A stretch of 64,000 nt of DNA from Symbiodinium natans (taxonomy: Eukaryota > Sar > Dinophyceae > Suessiales > Symbiodiniaceae): positions 730,602-794,601 of the forward strand of contig CAJNDS010000780.1 of the NCBI GenBank assembly GCA_905221605.1, read 5' to 3'. The position numbers and the translations under genes were made by a program. The notes beneath the pieces are model-generated. The model was given only the letters and a program-made list of their open reading frames with translations. It did not search any database and was not told the DNA's origin. Below, piece after piece: positions 49,801 to 61,335 of this stretch (the first letter of the stretch is position 1; each line of letters opens with the position of its first letter).

Positions 49801-50302
49801 GCCCCTGCTGAACCTGCTGCGGAGGCATGGGGGGCAAGCTCCATCTTAGCTTCGAAATGAACTTACGAATGAAGTTTGAACAAAGGACATATTTGCCCTT
49901 AGACGAGTTGAGGCTTTGAAGCCTCCCAACACATGTTGGCGATGTGTTGGTCCTCATTCGTCTAAGCACGCGAGAAAGCTTCAGCAAGCCTTAAGCCTTA
50001 AACTGTTCAATCGTTAATTTCCTCTTTTTATGTTTATTGCATGGCCTTGCAGCACGACTGTTTTCGGAGCACGTCACCGGGTTACACACCCCTTCAGCGC
50101 GACTCCTTGAGAGCCCCCAAAGCCGTGGGTGGATGTAGCACGATGGATGGTAGGATATTGCGCGCAGGCTGTCCTGATTTCACATGACACACGCTGTGCC
50201 ACACTTGCAAAAACAAGGCCGGTACCAAACCCATCGAAGGCCATTGACCCGAATGATGATTGGCAGGCTCCATCTGCGGAAGCTGCGCCGGCGACCGAGT
50301 AG
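43888..50302 (+). CDS. Pro/Ala/Glu-rich protein encoded by a chain of microexons
   Basis: Predicted exons: 43888-43993, 44748-44776, 45247-45264, 45406-45435, 45859-45882, 46465-46506, 46623-46652, 46848-46880, 47212-47244, 47683-47718, 49341-49379, 49795-49824 and 50267-50302 (TAG stop). Exon 1 encodes [20 protein letters not shown] and 15 more residues; Gly2/Cys3 fit N-myristoylation plus palmitoylation. It ends with one base that joins the two leading bases of exon 2 (Gly). Each of the eleven later exons starts in phase 0 directly after an AG, is a multiple of three (18-42 nt) and ends in a GAG codon before GT or GC (e.g. [41 protein letters not shown]); the last ends [11 protein letters not shown]-stop. 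The product is about 161 residues, mostly disordered linker. No family is recognised. Exon 8 could extend to 46893. Confidence 0.6.
48100..48204. repeat. AT microsatellite left of MITE-like element
   Basis: (TA)n and TATATG/TGTGTA repeats abut the left terminal repeat of the element at 48205. Confidence 0.8.
48205..48688. mobile_element. MITE-like element, 28-bp terminal inverted repeats
   Basis: The 28-bp sequence AGGCGGGCGCGGGATTCAAG plus ACGTCCCT at 48205-48232 is matched in reverse complement at 48661-48688 with two differences. The 484-bp interior has no convincing ORF; it contains related pieces (TTTAAGACGCCCCTGG near 48412 and GCCGGGCGCGGGGCC near 48549). Both ends abut TA microsatellite, so the target may be a TA tract and the duplication cannot be read. 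It lies in the intron between the exons ending at 47718 and starting at 49341. Confidence 0.65.
48689..49145. repeat. TA, CA and GT/GGGT microsatellite cluster
   Basis: (TA)n with ATAAATAA, then (TGCG)n, (GGGT)n and (GT)n up to about 49130. The GT part gives artefactual Cys/Val-rich frames. Confidence 0.9.
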
Positions 50303-53300
50303 GAACTGCCACAAGTGGCCTGCAGCATGTGGTATGTGGCAAGCTCTTGCTGGTGCAGGCCGGCGGGGGAGGGAGAGGCTGTCGGGGGTTTGACGAGCAC
50401 AGCAGGTCTGGTATGTGCGAGGGCTTGCATATTAGAACCGTGACATCCGGCCAGAGGTCTGAGAAGGGCCCGAATCACACGAACCCTCCTCCTCCGACCA
50501 GGCGGCTCTGGGGGGTGAGAAGATTTTTCGCCGGCAAGCTGGCCCCTCGTGGCTCATAGAACCCCAAAATCCCACAAGCAGTCTGGGTGCTTGTAGATGC
50601 AGCATGATGCAGCGACACATCCTGTCCCCGCATGTCAACATCCGCACATGAACGACACTTCACTTGTACAAACAGGGATGCATTTGCCGAGGCCGACTCC
50701 CATGCACGTCAGTTCCCATGGGATAGTGGTAAGAAGGTACCCTACACAGGCAAACCGTCATGAAGCAAACATACCTTCTGCAACACTCAATATTTGAATA
50801 TGCATCAGAACATGCAGTGATTTGCTGGCAACGTCAAGGAGTTGCCCCTGTCAGCGCAAAGCAAACACCGGCAATACTCCCCTGCATGTTAGGTCACCCC
50901 CCAAAAGAACGTGACGCCTGGTGAGGGATGGCACAAGCTTGACAAGTGATGGCAGAATGCAGAAGACAAGAAACTGAAAATGAAATTGGAAGATGCGACG
51001 TGGAAAGCAAGCCAGCGGCTGCACAAATTCCCACGAAGCAAGCGCCCATCTGGCGACGTGACCTTCCAACTATAATGGTGCGCTTCGCTTAGGGCATGCG
51101 TGTTGAACACGGTGTGTGCACTGTCTCATCCCCTGACCCATGCGCTCAGCAAGGGGTAGAGACGCCGAGATGCTCCGTTGATCGCATAATCCTACAAACC
51201 CTCATGCCGAAAGTCAACCATGCTGTGGCTAAGCAGGTGTAAGAAAGGAAGCAGTAAAAGCAGTCAAACCGTGAAAATAATCCAAGGCAGCCGCAGATTA
51301 AGGCTTCCAGCCACACAGGTGCTAAGGCGAAGCTGGGAGACAAGACGCGCTCGAGAAAATAATAGATTCGAATTGGGGTTCTTAGAGACTTTTGGGTGCG
51401 CCCTCCTGCAAGATGTTGGGTCTTCTGACACGCAATGCTTCTCGCAAGCTCAGACTCAGGGACTCTTGGGAGGCAAGGGGCACGCAGAGGCCTGGGTCTC
51501 ACAAATATGCAGCTCACTAGCTTGCTAAGCAAGCCTCATGTTGCGAAGCAACTGCAATAAATCCTACTTGTGCCGGACGACAGCGGACCCCTATAAATCT
51601 TATTCTGCGAAACCCTAGGCTCGGTCAGGTTCGTCTGGCACAGAAACACAATTCAAACTAGGAGGCCAAACCATAAGCCGGTGACTCAGTCTATTCCTGG
51701 GCCACCACTACTGGCGCATCTTCGCCAAGTTTTGTCGACGTTTGAGTCTCCCGGCAGCTGGAGCATTCCAAAGGAACCGTGTCCTTGAAGCTTAACTTGT
51801 AGACAAACCAAGCCAATCATAGACCCAACCTAATGTCTACATCTGAAGACGAAAATGAGGATCTAGACCCTGCGGGTATCGACCCCGGATAGAACTCAAG
51901 GATGCAACTCCTACAAGAAGAGAGGTTAGAGTGCAAGTAGGGTCAGAAATATAGGCATATGAACACATACATTATGCAAAGGGCCCCCCCCCCCCCCCCC
52001 CCCCGCCAGGACCAGACACTGGTTTCGAAACCGCTGTCAAAAGCGAGCTGCGCGCGACATTTCGAAAATCCGAAGTGGATGATTCCTGGAGGGGTGCCCC
52101 CAAATCTCCGCCCCTCTAACAAAAAAGTGAGAATCTCAGATTTGTTTCTCAAGTTTTTGTTTTGTCGTTGTTTGGTTTGGGGTGTGTTTCCCTCGGGAAT
52201 TTCAACCAAAAGCAAAAGTACCAAAACACCCAGCAACAAAAGCAAAAACAACGAGAGATTCTCCCGATAGTTTGCTTTTGGTTTTTGAGCCACTGCTGAG
52301 CAGATTGTTGCTAGGATTAGCAGAAAGAGCCATATCACGAGCCGAAAATCGGGGCTTGCTTTCACACGAGTATGGCCCCTACCTTCCCTTTTACCCAATA
52401 AGCAAAACATGCACTATCAACAGGGGTAGGAAGTATCACCATTGCGTAAAGGTAAGGGAGGTTGGGACTGAGAGCTCACTTTATCCCGGTAATGGTTTAA
52501 CTTATTGCAGACCAACTGAGAACGGTTTACAAGTTTTCAGTTTGAACTCAAGGCCCGGGCCGCAATGATCAATGAGCCTGCGCCATTGCAAGCTTGCAAG
52601 CTTTGTGGGTTTCTACAAGCCTTGTTTCTGCTTTTCAGGCGAAGTTTTTGTGTCGGTCCGGACGGACTGAGGGGATTCACAAAATCAAAAGTGTTGCTGT
52701 TTAAGTTGTATCCATGCAATGAATATGTATTGTTAAGTTAGGCGAGGTCAGTCGCTGTGACTGCTAAATATGCATCGCTGGGTTAACACATGGCTTAAAA
52801 TCGTCAAAGCATGGAAGGCTCTTCACTCTTAAATTGCAGTTAACGATGATGAACAGGGGCTAGCTTGTTGTTTGTAATTATAAAGCAAAAATAGCCTTGA
52901 CTTCAAAACACAAAACATGGTTTCCTGTAAGCATGAACAGCATGATAGACACATAATGTTGTAATATTAATAGCACGTGAAAGAAACGAATCAAAAGAGC
53001 GTATAACAAACCCTAGCAGCAATATTGAATGGGTTTCTAATTCCATGTTTTTGCTTGTTTAGTTGAGTTAGAAGTTATAAGGAGTAAAGATATGCATGGA
53101 ACAAACAGAGGCAACAAAAAGAGGTGCCACTCACCAAGGAGGGCACGACCAGGGGTGGCCACAGGGTTGCTTTAGATTTGTTTTAGGTGTTCTGCGCCTT
53201 TCTGTGCCAAGGGTTGCTTCCAAGAACTGGTTACTTGAGCTCCCAGCCTGGTCTTACAACACCGGCCCCACCATGAGTGAATTGAATGGTTTTTCAATTT

Positions 53301-53697
53301 CTGTCGATCTGTTTGACTTTTGTTTTGTCGTTCCCTTGTGTTTCTTTCTTTCTTTATTTCCTTCTTTCTTTATTGCTTTGTGTCTCGTCTCGGGAGAGGG
53401 TGTGGAGTAGCAACGCCCATTCATATGGCGATCATGCCCAAGCCACCGGCATGTACAGCGTACGTTGTCGCAGTAGCTGCTTTCCTTCATTCTCTTCGCA
53501 GCCTTTCAAGCAACGTGATCTGAAAATTGTGGTTGACTTTCAATGATGTTACGCAATCAACATATCTCTAATCTAAGTAGTGCTTTTCAGGAAGTTAACG
53601 GATAGAGCGCATAGAACAATACCAGTCGTGGGGGGGCGGGGAGAATATACACACATTATTATATATCTATATATAGTTTATTAATTTATTTCTCAAA

Positions 53698-53728
<31 letters not shown>

Positions 53729-53974
53729 TAGAGAGATGTATATGTGTAGTAGGTCTTTGTCGGGACCATGACCCGAACATGAATCCCAGTCCAGCCGGGT
53801 GTGCTCTCGCAAACATTTAGGCTTACTGAGGGATTTAGTCGATCAAGTCAAATGAACTTCTCAGCTACTCTTGATTGCAGAGGGCTTACGACATGGGTTT
53901 GCATGCGGTCTGCTGTCGTGTGTAGGAGATCTTTGGACCACCCCCGCCCCCATAAAAAAAAAAAAAAAACACTA

Positions 53975-54015
<41 letters not shown>

Positions 54016-54590
54016 CATATGTATATGTATATGTGTATGTATATGTATATGTATATGTATGTAGTAATTTATAGAGCGTGGCACGAAGTCCACCGACAAT
54101 CGCAGTATATGGACCAGGCACACTCTGCAACACGAATCGCTCTTTAAACACTGGCAGCCTCCAGAGCCGGCTCAGGCACCGCAACTTTGTTCATCATGCC
54201 GGTCATGATGGCCCCTCCCATATTGACCCCCTAGGCTTGGGGAGTCTTGATACGGCTGGACAAGTAAATCATGCGAAATTGGGTTCCCCAAACTTTCCCT
54301 TCTGTAGTTCGATGGAATTCGCAGCAATGCCAGGCGAGGAAGACAAAAACTTAGCATCGCTGACCGCTTTTCGCTTCCAGAGGCCCTATTTTTGAGGCGC
54401 AGAGGAGTCGGTTTTTGTTGATGGCATGGTTGTTGAGATCGAGCTGAGGCTTTGCAGCTCCAGCTGTCCCAGGCCCCGGGTTCTTATACTGCCCAAGCAC
54501 CTCCCCAGATCTGACGACTCCGAGTTCAAGTTCCAAACCTTTCAGGGAGGGGCCTCGCATCCCCAATGCATGCGATTTCTGTGACCCCAA
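50303..54590. other. No assignable gene; poly-C and AT/GA microsatellites
   Basis: Holds a poly-C run (51979-52004), a (GA)n tract (about 53697-53725), a poly-A run (about 53955-53970) and a (TATATG)n array (about 53977-54062). A minus-strand frame at 51146-51532 and a plus frame at 53096-53410 are open but have no splice-edge or family support. The stretch around 52740-53090 is AT-rich. Confidence 0.5.
53977..54062. repeat. (TATATG)n hexanucleotide repeat
   Basis: About fourteen TATATG units with two single-base changes. Confidence 0.95.
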
Positions 54591-54974
54591 ATGCAGATGA
54601 ACTCTGTGGTTCGCAGGCTCAAGGTGCCGATGGAGCCCAAGGAACTCACCATTAGTGGCAAGTTGCGTGGCCCAAAACGATCCCAAACCCCAAGGCTGCC
54701 GGAACAGAAGCCCACCGAAGGCATGAAGAGATACGCCAAAAGCTTCTGCACGAACAGAGCACCTCTTCGATGAGGGCCGACCGTGGTGGCCTCCCAAAGG
54801 GCGGATGGCTCCCTCAGAGATTCTGGCCCTGCTGGAAGGAGCGGTTCTTCCCGGTTCTTCCAGCGGGAAGCTTATCGGAAGCTGAAGAAGTTCCAGTTGT
54901 CGCAGGTATTTCCAGTTGAACCACAACTTTACAAGCCACTGGTGTCCGCGGAAGCCATAACTTCTGCAAAGTAG
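54591..54974 (+). CDS. Possible exons, basic helical C-terminus
   Basis: The frame at 54783-54974 ends RFFQREAYRKLKKFQLSQVF then PVEPQLYKPLVSAEAITSAK and TAG. A GTATTT donor-like site in the middle leaves open a splice. Just upstream (54591-54773) a basic frame reads VVRRLKVPMEPKELTISGK. All three + frames are open over parts of this region, so assignment is tentative. The long minus-strand frame over the same span looks like a shadow. Confidence 0.3.
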
Positions 54975-55333
54975 GCTTGGAAGCCTTTGATCGTTCGGGG
55001 GCTTTAGGTTTTTGTCCTTTTGTCCTACTTATGAGTCAAGACGCTTAAGTTGGAGTGCTGACTGCTGAACCCTTTCTGTCTTAAGGCCAAACTGTCTCCG
55101 TGAGGATGTTCCCTTGGACCTGCGGGCCTTGGCGCTCTTCCGGCTGGCGCTAGGGGGTGCCTCCCTGGTGGAGGCCCTATTGGGCTGACCCAGACCTCTC
55201 CAACCCAAAATGACGTTGACGGTCTTGGGCCTGATAGACCCTAAAGCCTGAGTTCTTGGGTCGCAGGACTTCGGGATTCATAGGGCTTGGGGTTGTATTC
55301 GGGTTTAGGGTGCAGTGCCGGCCTCCTAAGCAG

Positions 55334-55423
55334 TGGGCCACTATCAGCTTCGGGCGTTCCTGAGCAACGTAGAGGCCGCTGCGAACGGGGGCAATTTGCA
55401 GAATTTGGGAACATGCGAAGCAG
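55334..55423 (+). CDS. Probable exon, unrecognised
   Basis: After TAAGCAG and before GTGACA the frame reads GHYQLRAFLSNVEAAANGGN then LQNLGTCEA. It has two leading bases and one trailing base. The acceptor and donor are good. No family is recognised. Confidence 0.45.
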
Positions 55424-56154
55424 GTGACAGAGTTGATCTCACACCGGGCGGCTTTTCTGAACCCGAATGGTGCTCCTTGGCGAGAACTTGGTCAAAATTT
55501 TGGCTGGGGTATTTGGGAATTCGGTAGTTGACGGTTTCGTGTAAAAAGGGGCTCAGTGCTACCCTTAGACATCCTTGGACAAGCCCTAGCCTCAACCAGC
55601 TTTCGTTAGGAGGGCTGCCACCTCCCTACGTTCTGACTCGAAAGTTTCTCATCCATCAAGGAAATGCAGAACCGCCTGCTGAAGCTTAACCACTGACTAC
55701 GAGATGCAAGCCTCCTTGAGGTCTGTCCGGTGGAGCACATCGCCAACAAGGCCATGTTTGTTCCTCTCCTTCATTATTTGGGTTGTCTTAAAACAGCACA
55801 CGCAAGCCGCCCAAGCCCAAGCCTCACACGGTTGCTTTGCTTTCGCCAGCCTGCAGTGACAGGGTAGTTGACGGTAGCTGTGTCGAGTTTGCATCCGCGC
55901 AACTCCAACCGTTGTCTCCCTGTAAGAGCTCCAGCCTTGGCGGGCACCTGAGCGCGCAATGATTGGGGCATCTTCAGGTGCAAAGTGTAATGAGCGGGGC
56001 ATCTGGCCAACTTTAATTATTTGGCTTGAAGCCGAGGCGGCCAGAAAAACTCGCAACGAAAATTGGCTGAGGACTTCTACCTGGCTGCCACTGGCTCCGA
56101 GGGCGTGCTGCTGATGCTGCTGCTCCTAAGCTGCTTTGGTTCTTGACATTTCTT

Positions 56155-56356
56155 GACCCTCACCCCCTCTCGCCTTCCATCGCTCCCGCTTCCGCTCTGC
56201 TCTCGCTCTCTCTCCGTCCTTCCCCCCCTCCCATCCCTCCCCTCCCTCCCCTCCCACCCCCCCTTCCCTCCCTGCCTCCCTCCCTCTCTCCCTTTTGTTT
56301 CCCTCTCGATCTCTCTCTCTCTCTCTCGCTCTCTCTTTCTTCTCTCTCTCTCTCTC

Positions 56357-56388
<32 letters not shown>

Positions 56389-56460
56389 TTCTTCTATCTC
56401 TCTCTCTCTCTCTCGCCGCTCTCTCCTCCCTCTTCTCTCTCTCCTCTCTCCTCTCTCTAG
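56155..56460. repeat. 300-bp polypyrimidine (CT/CCCT) tract
   Basis: Almost pure C/T on the + strand (TCCCT, (CT)n and CTTTCTT blocks). It makes Ser/Leu/Pro or Arg/Glu artefactual ORFs and could adopt triplex structures. Confidence 0.95.
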
Positions 56461-57344
56461 TGTACGCATGAATTAGGTGAGCGAATGAGCGAAGTGAATC
56501 CATTAATCAAAAGAGAGCACAGTTAACCGCCCACAATACTAGTAAAGGTTGTTGTACGTCTGTGGGTGAAAAGAGTGGGCGATTTTACAATCGACAGTTT
56601 TCATTGATGAAATGGGGCATATAGTGCGCCTTATTTGATTAAACTCAAGGCTGCTTTTATTGCTTTCCTAGCAGAAGGAGTCACAGGCAGAGGAGAGGCA
56701 GTGGGAGCGGAGAGAGGGCAGGCGCACACGTGCCGGTGGGTGAGGCAGCAGGCATGACAGACATCCAGAATGATTGCGAATGAGAGCCCCGTCTGAGCTC
56801 CTGGCCTAACTGTTACTACTGTTACTAACTACTGGTTATGATGGGTTTCGTCTCGGTTCGAGGGTGGGGCCACTGAGGATAAACATGACGGCGTCGTTGT
56901 GCTTCATGCTGGGGCTCTGGACACGATTATCTGGCCTACTTTGCTGGAGACTTGTGCTGCAATTCTTTCCCCCACCTGGGGGTTCTGTTTCGGTGAGCCA
57001 CCTAGTTGTTCAACACATATGCAAGGATTTTCGCCATGTCCCAGCAGCACCGCCTCAACAACTGTGCAGCGCGAGCGGCACTGGCACATGGTTTCCATTT
57101 CTGAAGATGTATTGTGGAGCTGAGACCCTGAATCAGACAGACTGAAGCAGAATCCCGAGAAAGCAAGGTGAACTACTCCGGAGATGCGCTCCGCACTTGC
57201 CTGCTCTTCTGGGCGCTTTTCCAGCCTTTGAATGACGGGAGCTAAAATCAGGGCTCTGATCGGCTACGGGGGTGAAACAAGGTTGTACTTCAAATGCTTG
57301 TACATGGCAGGGGATGCTACAAACGGGCCTGTCTGGATAAGTCG
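56461..57344. other. No assignable exon
   Basis: Open frames at 56864-57145 look non-coding. Nothing else seen. Confidence 0.3.
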
Positions 57345-57443
57345 GTAAGTCTTGTGCTTGTGCTACGCGAGGAGGTTTGGTCATTGGATGCGATCGCCGA
57401 GTCTTCGAAGCGGCGTGTGGATCCCGAGACGGCTCAGGACAAG
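57345..57443 (+). CDS. Probable exon, charged helical
   Basis: The frame reads LVLREEVWSLDAIAESSKRR then VDPETAQDK and ends AAG before GTACGA, a good donor. A second frame is also open across most of this span (VIGCDRRVFEAACGSRDG), so the choice rests on the donor and composition. A 33-bp near-direct repeat encoding LARQEPKPKPE/LARQEPKPRQ lies downstream at about 57545-57605. Confidence 0.4.
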
Positions 57444-58278
57444 GTACGAGGGGCAGTTGAGGTACTTGTACTGTAGCACTGTAGGTCCTGTAGGTCGCAG
57501 GTTCATGTGGCAACACCTTAGTACTCCTATCTCGCAGAAGCCAGGACTCGCGCGACAAGAACCAAAGCCGAAGCCAGAACTTGCACGGCAAGAACCAAAG
57601 CCCAGACAGCCCTATACAGGTTCTCCGGACCACACTCCCCAAATCAAGTTGTCCCTCTCCCGGGGCCATCAGCTCATATCAGCCCAACGAAAGCCTGAAG
57701 AAATGGCCACCGCCAAGTTCAGGTTGAAAGCGTGCGGGCACCGGCGCCGAATCTCCGCGAGCGGTGGAGGATGCGGGGGCCTGGGGTGGGCGGGGGGGAG
57801 GGGGGCAAAACGCACGTGGCCTTACACCTCACACTTCGAAAAGCCCACGCGTGGGCATGCTCTATCCGTTTTCTGGGGCACAGGACGACGGCAAGCTCGA
57901 ACATGGGCGCCATGCACTACGAGGAGGCGAATCCTGCTTACACCCACCCCTACACAGCCCAACACCAAGCTTCCAAAGACTCGAGACAACAACTACCGTA
58001 TTAGGTTCACATACTGCAGGGTCCAGCGTGATCCCCTTAGCCATTTCTTCTTGGGGACCGACAAAGCGTCGCCCTGAGTTCTGCTCTTCACCCTTGAAAC
58101 CGCAAACCGCAACACCTCCCTCAGCAACTAAACTTCGTCCCTTCAGGGCGAGCACCATGATGACAGAAAGGATGCTCGGTCCGGGTCTTACTGGTTTGCA
58201 AAGTTAAGCTTTTGTTGCAGACCGTCAGCGCGGGTCACTTTTTTGCCCACGTTTAAGTTGGATGCGTGTTTGGCTGTT

Positions 58279-58633
58279 GAGGGCATCTGTTTTATCTCCA
58301 CCCTCGATTCGTGGGACTGTTCTGCAAGTTGATTCCCGGTTCTTGGAGGCACGAGCTGTTCGGTAACCTGATTTCAGAGGCCGAGTATCAGCACAGCAGC
58401 CCCGATGTGCTCTTTCCTGCTCCTCCTACAACTGGCATCGATGTGCCTTGGCTCCAGGAAGATCCATCAGGGCAAGAGGGGGGACTGTCCTGAGTGACCT
58501 CAGTGTTCGTTGTGGAGCTGCTAGATCAGGCCCTTGGCTGCAGTCTCTTTTTCAGAGGCTGATTCTTGCTGCTGTTGTAGAAGCTGCAATCCGCAAGGAG
58601 AGTTCCAGATCTGATTCGGATGCCCTGTCTTGA
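58279..58633 (+). CDS. Possible exons, unrecognised
   Basis: A frame from about 58284 reads FYLHPRFVGLFCKLIPGSWR and HELFGNLISEAEYQHSSPDV, ending at TGA (58493). After TTTTTCAG at 58554 a second piece reads RLILAAVVEAAIRKESSRSD then SDALS and TGA. Both look coding and the second has a strong acceptor. No family is recognised. Confidence 0.35.
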
Positions 58634-58863
58634 GAGCGTCGTCCGTCTCCCAGGTACGAATACACAGCCGCAACGAAAGCGTCCTAGAAGCAAATCAGAA
58701 CACCGAAGAACCACACCTTTCCACAAAGTCTTGAGGGGAGTTATTTCCAGATGTTTCGGCTCCAGAGTTCAAGGGTGGCACCTGACGGGAAGCCCTGGTT
58801 GGACAAAGGTCGGAGGAGGAGGAGGAGGAGAAGAAGGATAGACCCAAACCCACCAACACACAG

Positions 58864-59003
58864 AAGGCTTTCATCCTGCGTGCGGTGTGCCCACAAAAGA
58901 CCTGACAGAACTTGAACTTCTACAATACCTGAGCTGCGAATTGTTCACAGTCAGTGTCGAAACTCCTGTGATTGAGAAACTCCAACTTTCAAGGGGCCTG
59001 TAG
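58864..59003 (+). CDS. Probable exon, unrecognised
   Basis: After ACACACAG the frame reads GFHPACGVPTKDLTELELLQ then YLSCELFTVSVETPVIEKLQ and LSRGL before TAG. The actual 3' edge may be an internal donor (TTCACA followed by GTCAGT). No family is recognised. Confidence 0.4.
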
Positions 59004-59423
59004 CCACGCAGGCATGCAACCAAAGAACTCTTCGTCTTTGAAGTTCCAAACGCTCCATACACCCCAATGTACATCTTTATACCCTTAGAACATCTCAGAA
59101 CTACAGGGCAGCAAACGCAAGAGTGACAGGGCCACTTCAGGAGCAATTCGGACAAACAGCGGCGAACTTCTTATTGTGTACCAGCGAACTTATTGTGTAC
59201 GCAGTGAACCACACTCCATAAGCCCAAAACACGATGGCCTTTAGCCTGGACATTCTTGACCGCCAGAATTCAGGTGGGAACCACCTGGCAACAGGGTACT
59301 GCCGTGCTTCAGACACTGCACTTGAGGCAGTTTGCCCGGGAGCCCGTGGCAGGCCGGGTAGGTAGTGGATACCTTTGGACCCAACCTTGACAAAGATAAG
59401 TCATACAACAAACGGGGGTCCAG

Positions 59424-59494
59424 AGCAACACCAACCCTCGCCGTGAAGTCCGCCCTGGGCATTTCCTTCTATTCAGCAGAGGATATACAGAAGG
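59424..59494 (+). CDS. Probable exon, unrecognised
   Basis: Between GTCCAG and GTTACG a 71-nt exon reads ATPTLAVKSALGISFYSAED then IQK, with one leading and one trailing base. Codon choice looks coding and both splice edges are good. Confidence 0.45.
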
Positions 59495-60170
59495 GTTACG
59501 AGGGTTACTAGTGCCCTAGAAGGCCTAAGGTGCCCAGAGCTATCCAGCCCTTTGCAAAACTGCACTGGTCCTGTCTATTAGAATTCTTGCACGACCGTCA
59601 GATTCATGGTTTCTGACCTGACCACACATGGGCCGCACCCCGAAGCCAAGCACTCCCCAAGGCTCACGGCATCTCAAGGCCCTCAAGCCCGAAATCGGGT
59701 TCTGTGTTAGCAACTTTAGCTCTTCTAGATACAGCACCAACCCTGAACCTCAGACCATATAGCCGATTAGTCGAATGTGAACAGTCGGAACCCTTCAGCC
59801 CTACTTTCAGCCCTACTTTCAGCCACTTTGGGCCCCTTGGAAGCTGAGGCATGCTGGCGCTGTTCCCATCGCTCTGTCGGCTCCTGACGCACTCCACCTG
59901 GCAGCTCGCTCTTTGAGTCACAGACTCTCTTGAGATTCTGTTCGATTCTGCAAGCTTCCCTCCATGTGCTTCCCTCCATTCCCTCCCAGTCTCCAAAAGC
60001 AGAGGTATGTGGAGAAGTTTGGCTGGATGCTGGCCTTTATGCCGTACCCACTTGCAAGAATGGTGGCTTCAGAGACAGAAAGTCAATTCTCTGAGGTGTT
60101 ATGCCGATGTCACACAGGGTCTTAGCACTGTCTTTGCCCTCAAACGATCGATCAAACGATCTCGAGTCAG

Positions 60171-60337
60171 GTGGCCTTCTGCCTGTTCTTCGGCCTCCAT
60201 TTCGGAATGAATTTGGCCTTGCGTGTGGGCAACTTCCAGCTTTTTGCGATGAGCGGCTGGTTAGTGGTACTTCCGCGCGGCGTGCTTGACTGGCTGGAGG
60301 CTTTCCACGCGGAGTTTTTCCAGCACAGTTCGCGGAG
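60171..60337 (+). CDS. HTTM-like membrane domain exon
   Basis: After CGAGTCAG, phase 0, the frame reads VAFCLFFGLHFGMNLALRVG then NFQLFAMSGWLVVLPRGVLD and WLEAFHAEFFQHSSR before GTTCCG. Two hydrophobic helices joined by a short Asn/Arg loop, with GLHFGMNLALRVGNF and a VLPRGVLDWL end, match the pattern of the HTTM domain (vitamin K-dependent gamma-carboxylase-like membrane proteins). This is family knowledge applied to one exon. Neighbouring HTTM exons were not found, so the gene is partial here. In other frames the same span gives shorter, weaker peptides. Confidence 0.5.
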
Positions 60338-61335
60338 GTTCCGGTGTTTTGGCTCTTCAGGATCAAGCATGTTGAGCAGTATCTTTGGGAAAAGGCTTCC
60401 AGGAAATTGGACTCCAACATCCACTGAGTCCGCATCCGTTTTGTTCTTGAGGCATACGAACATGGCATAAAGGTTTTGAAAGAACTTTATTTGGGGTTCC
60501 TGTCTGGCGATGAAGCAGGGAACGACCCATCAGCAGCAAAGTCAACCCTCCCCCCTGAAAACCATCAGGATGACACTCGCAAATCGTGAAGGGGCAAACA
60601 GAAAAATCTCAGTTCCAGGCCAGGCTCCTCCGCAGCTGGCCGGCCACACGGGCGCTGGGGCCACGGGAGAAGCTGAACTCAAGCTCTAGGCTGGAAAGTC
60701 CTCAGGTTTTTTTGCAGCTGCCTAGAGGATGTGACGAAAATTGGGGACGAGAGCTCTTGAAATGCTTCGATGATGCTAACCAACGGAAGCTGCCAAGGAA
60801 GGCTTCGACGCGACTCCAGAGCTGGCAGCACGTTTTGCATTCAAGGGGTGCTCTTTCAGACTTTAGAGGAACTTTGTGGTAGCTTTCAGGGTTTGGGGCC
60901 TGGTGTTTGCGGCCTTCAGACGATTTGCGAGTACTGCCGTCTAATCACCAACATCGCAAACTGTAGCCAACCTGCCGGTAAAGCCCAGGCCGCAAAATCA
61001 AGAAAGATAAACCCACCGCCGACACGAACTTCCAACCACAACGGCCAGACTCCAAAAAAAGAAAGCAGAGTCCCAACACGTCAATTGACTCAAGACGCAT
61101 TCCGGCCATGGATTCTCCGAAGACAACCATACAACAGCCTGTGAGTTGAGGAGAATGGTGAAAAAGCCGTCAGGGGCCCGACAGATTCCAAAGCCAAGGC
61201 TGGGGCTGGGCGTCCAGCTCATCGGCTTCGCCCTTATGCTGCTGACTTTGGCGGAAGGGTGCAGATTCCGAGGGGACGCTCGGTTTTGAGACATTCCCTG
61301 AGACCGCCACGGGCCACCGCCCCCTCGACCCCCAG

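Noticed and set aside
54351-54926. 191-codon minus-strand ORF
   Set aside because: It overlaps a + strand frame ending in a plausible C-terminus, and has no motif or start support.
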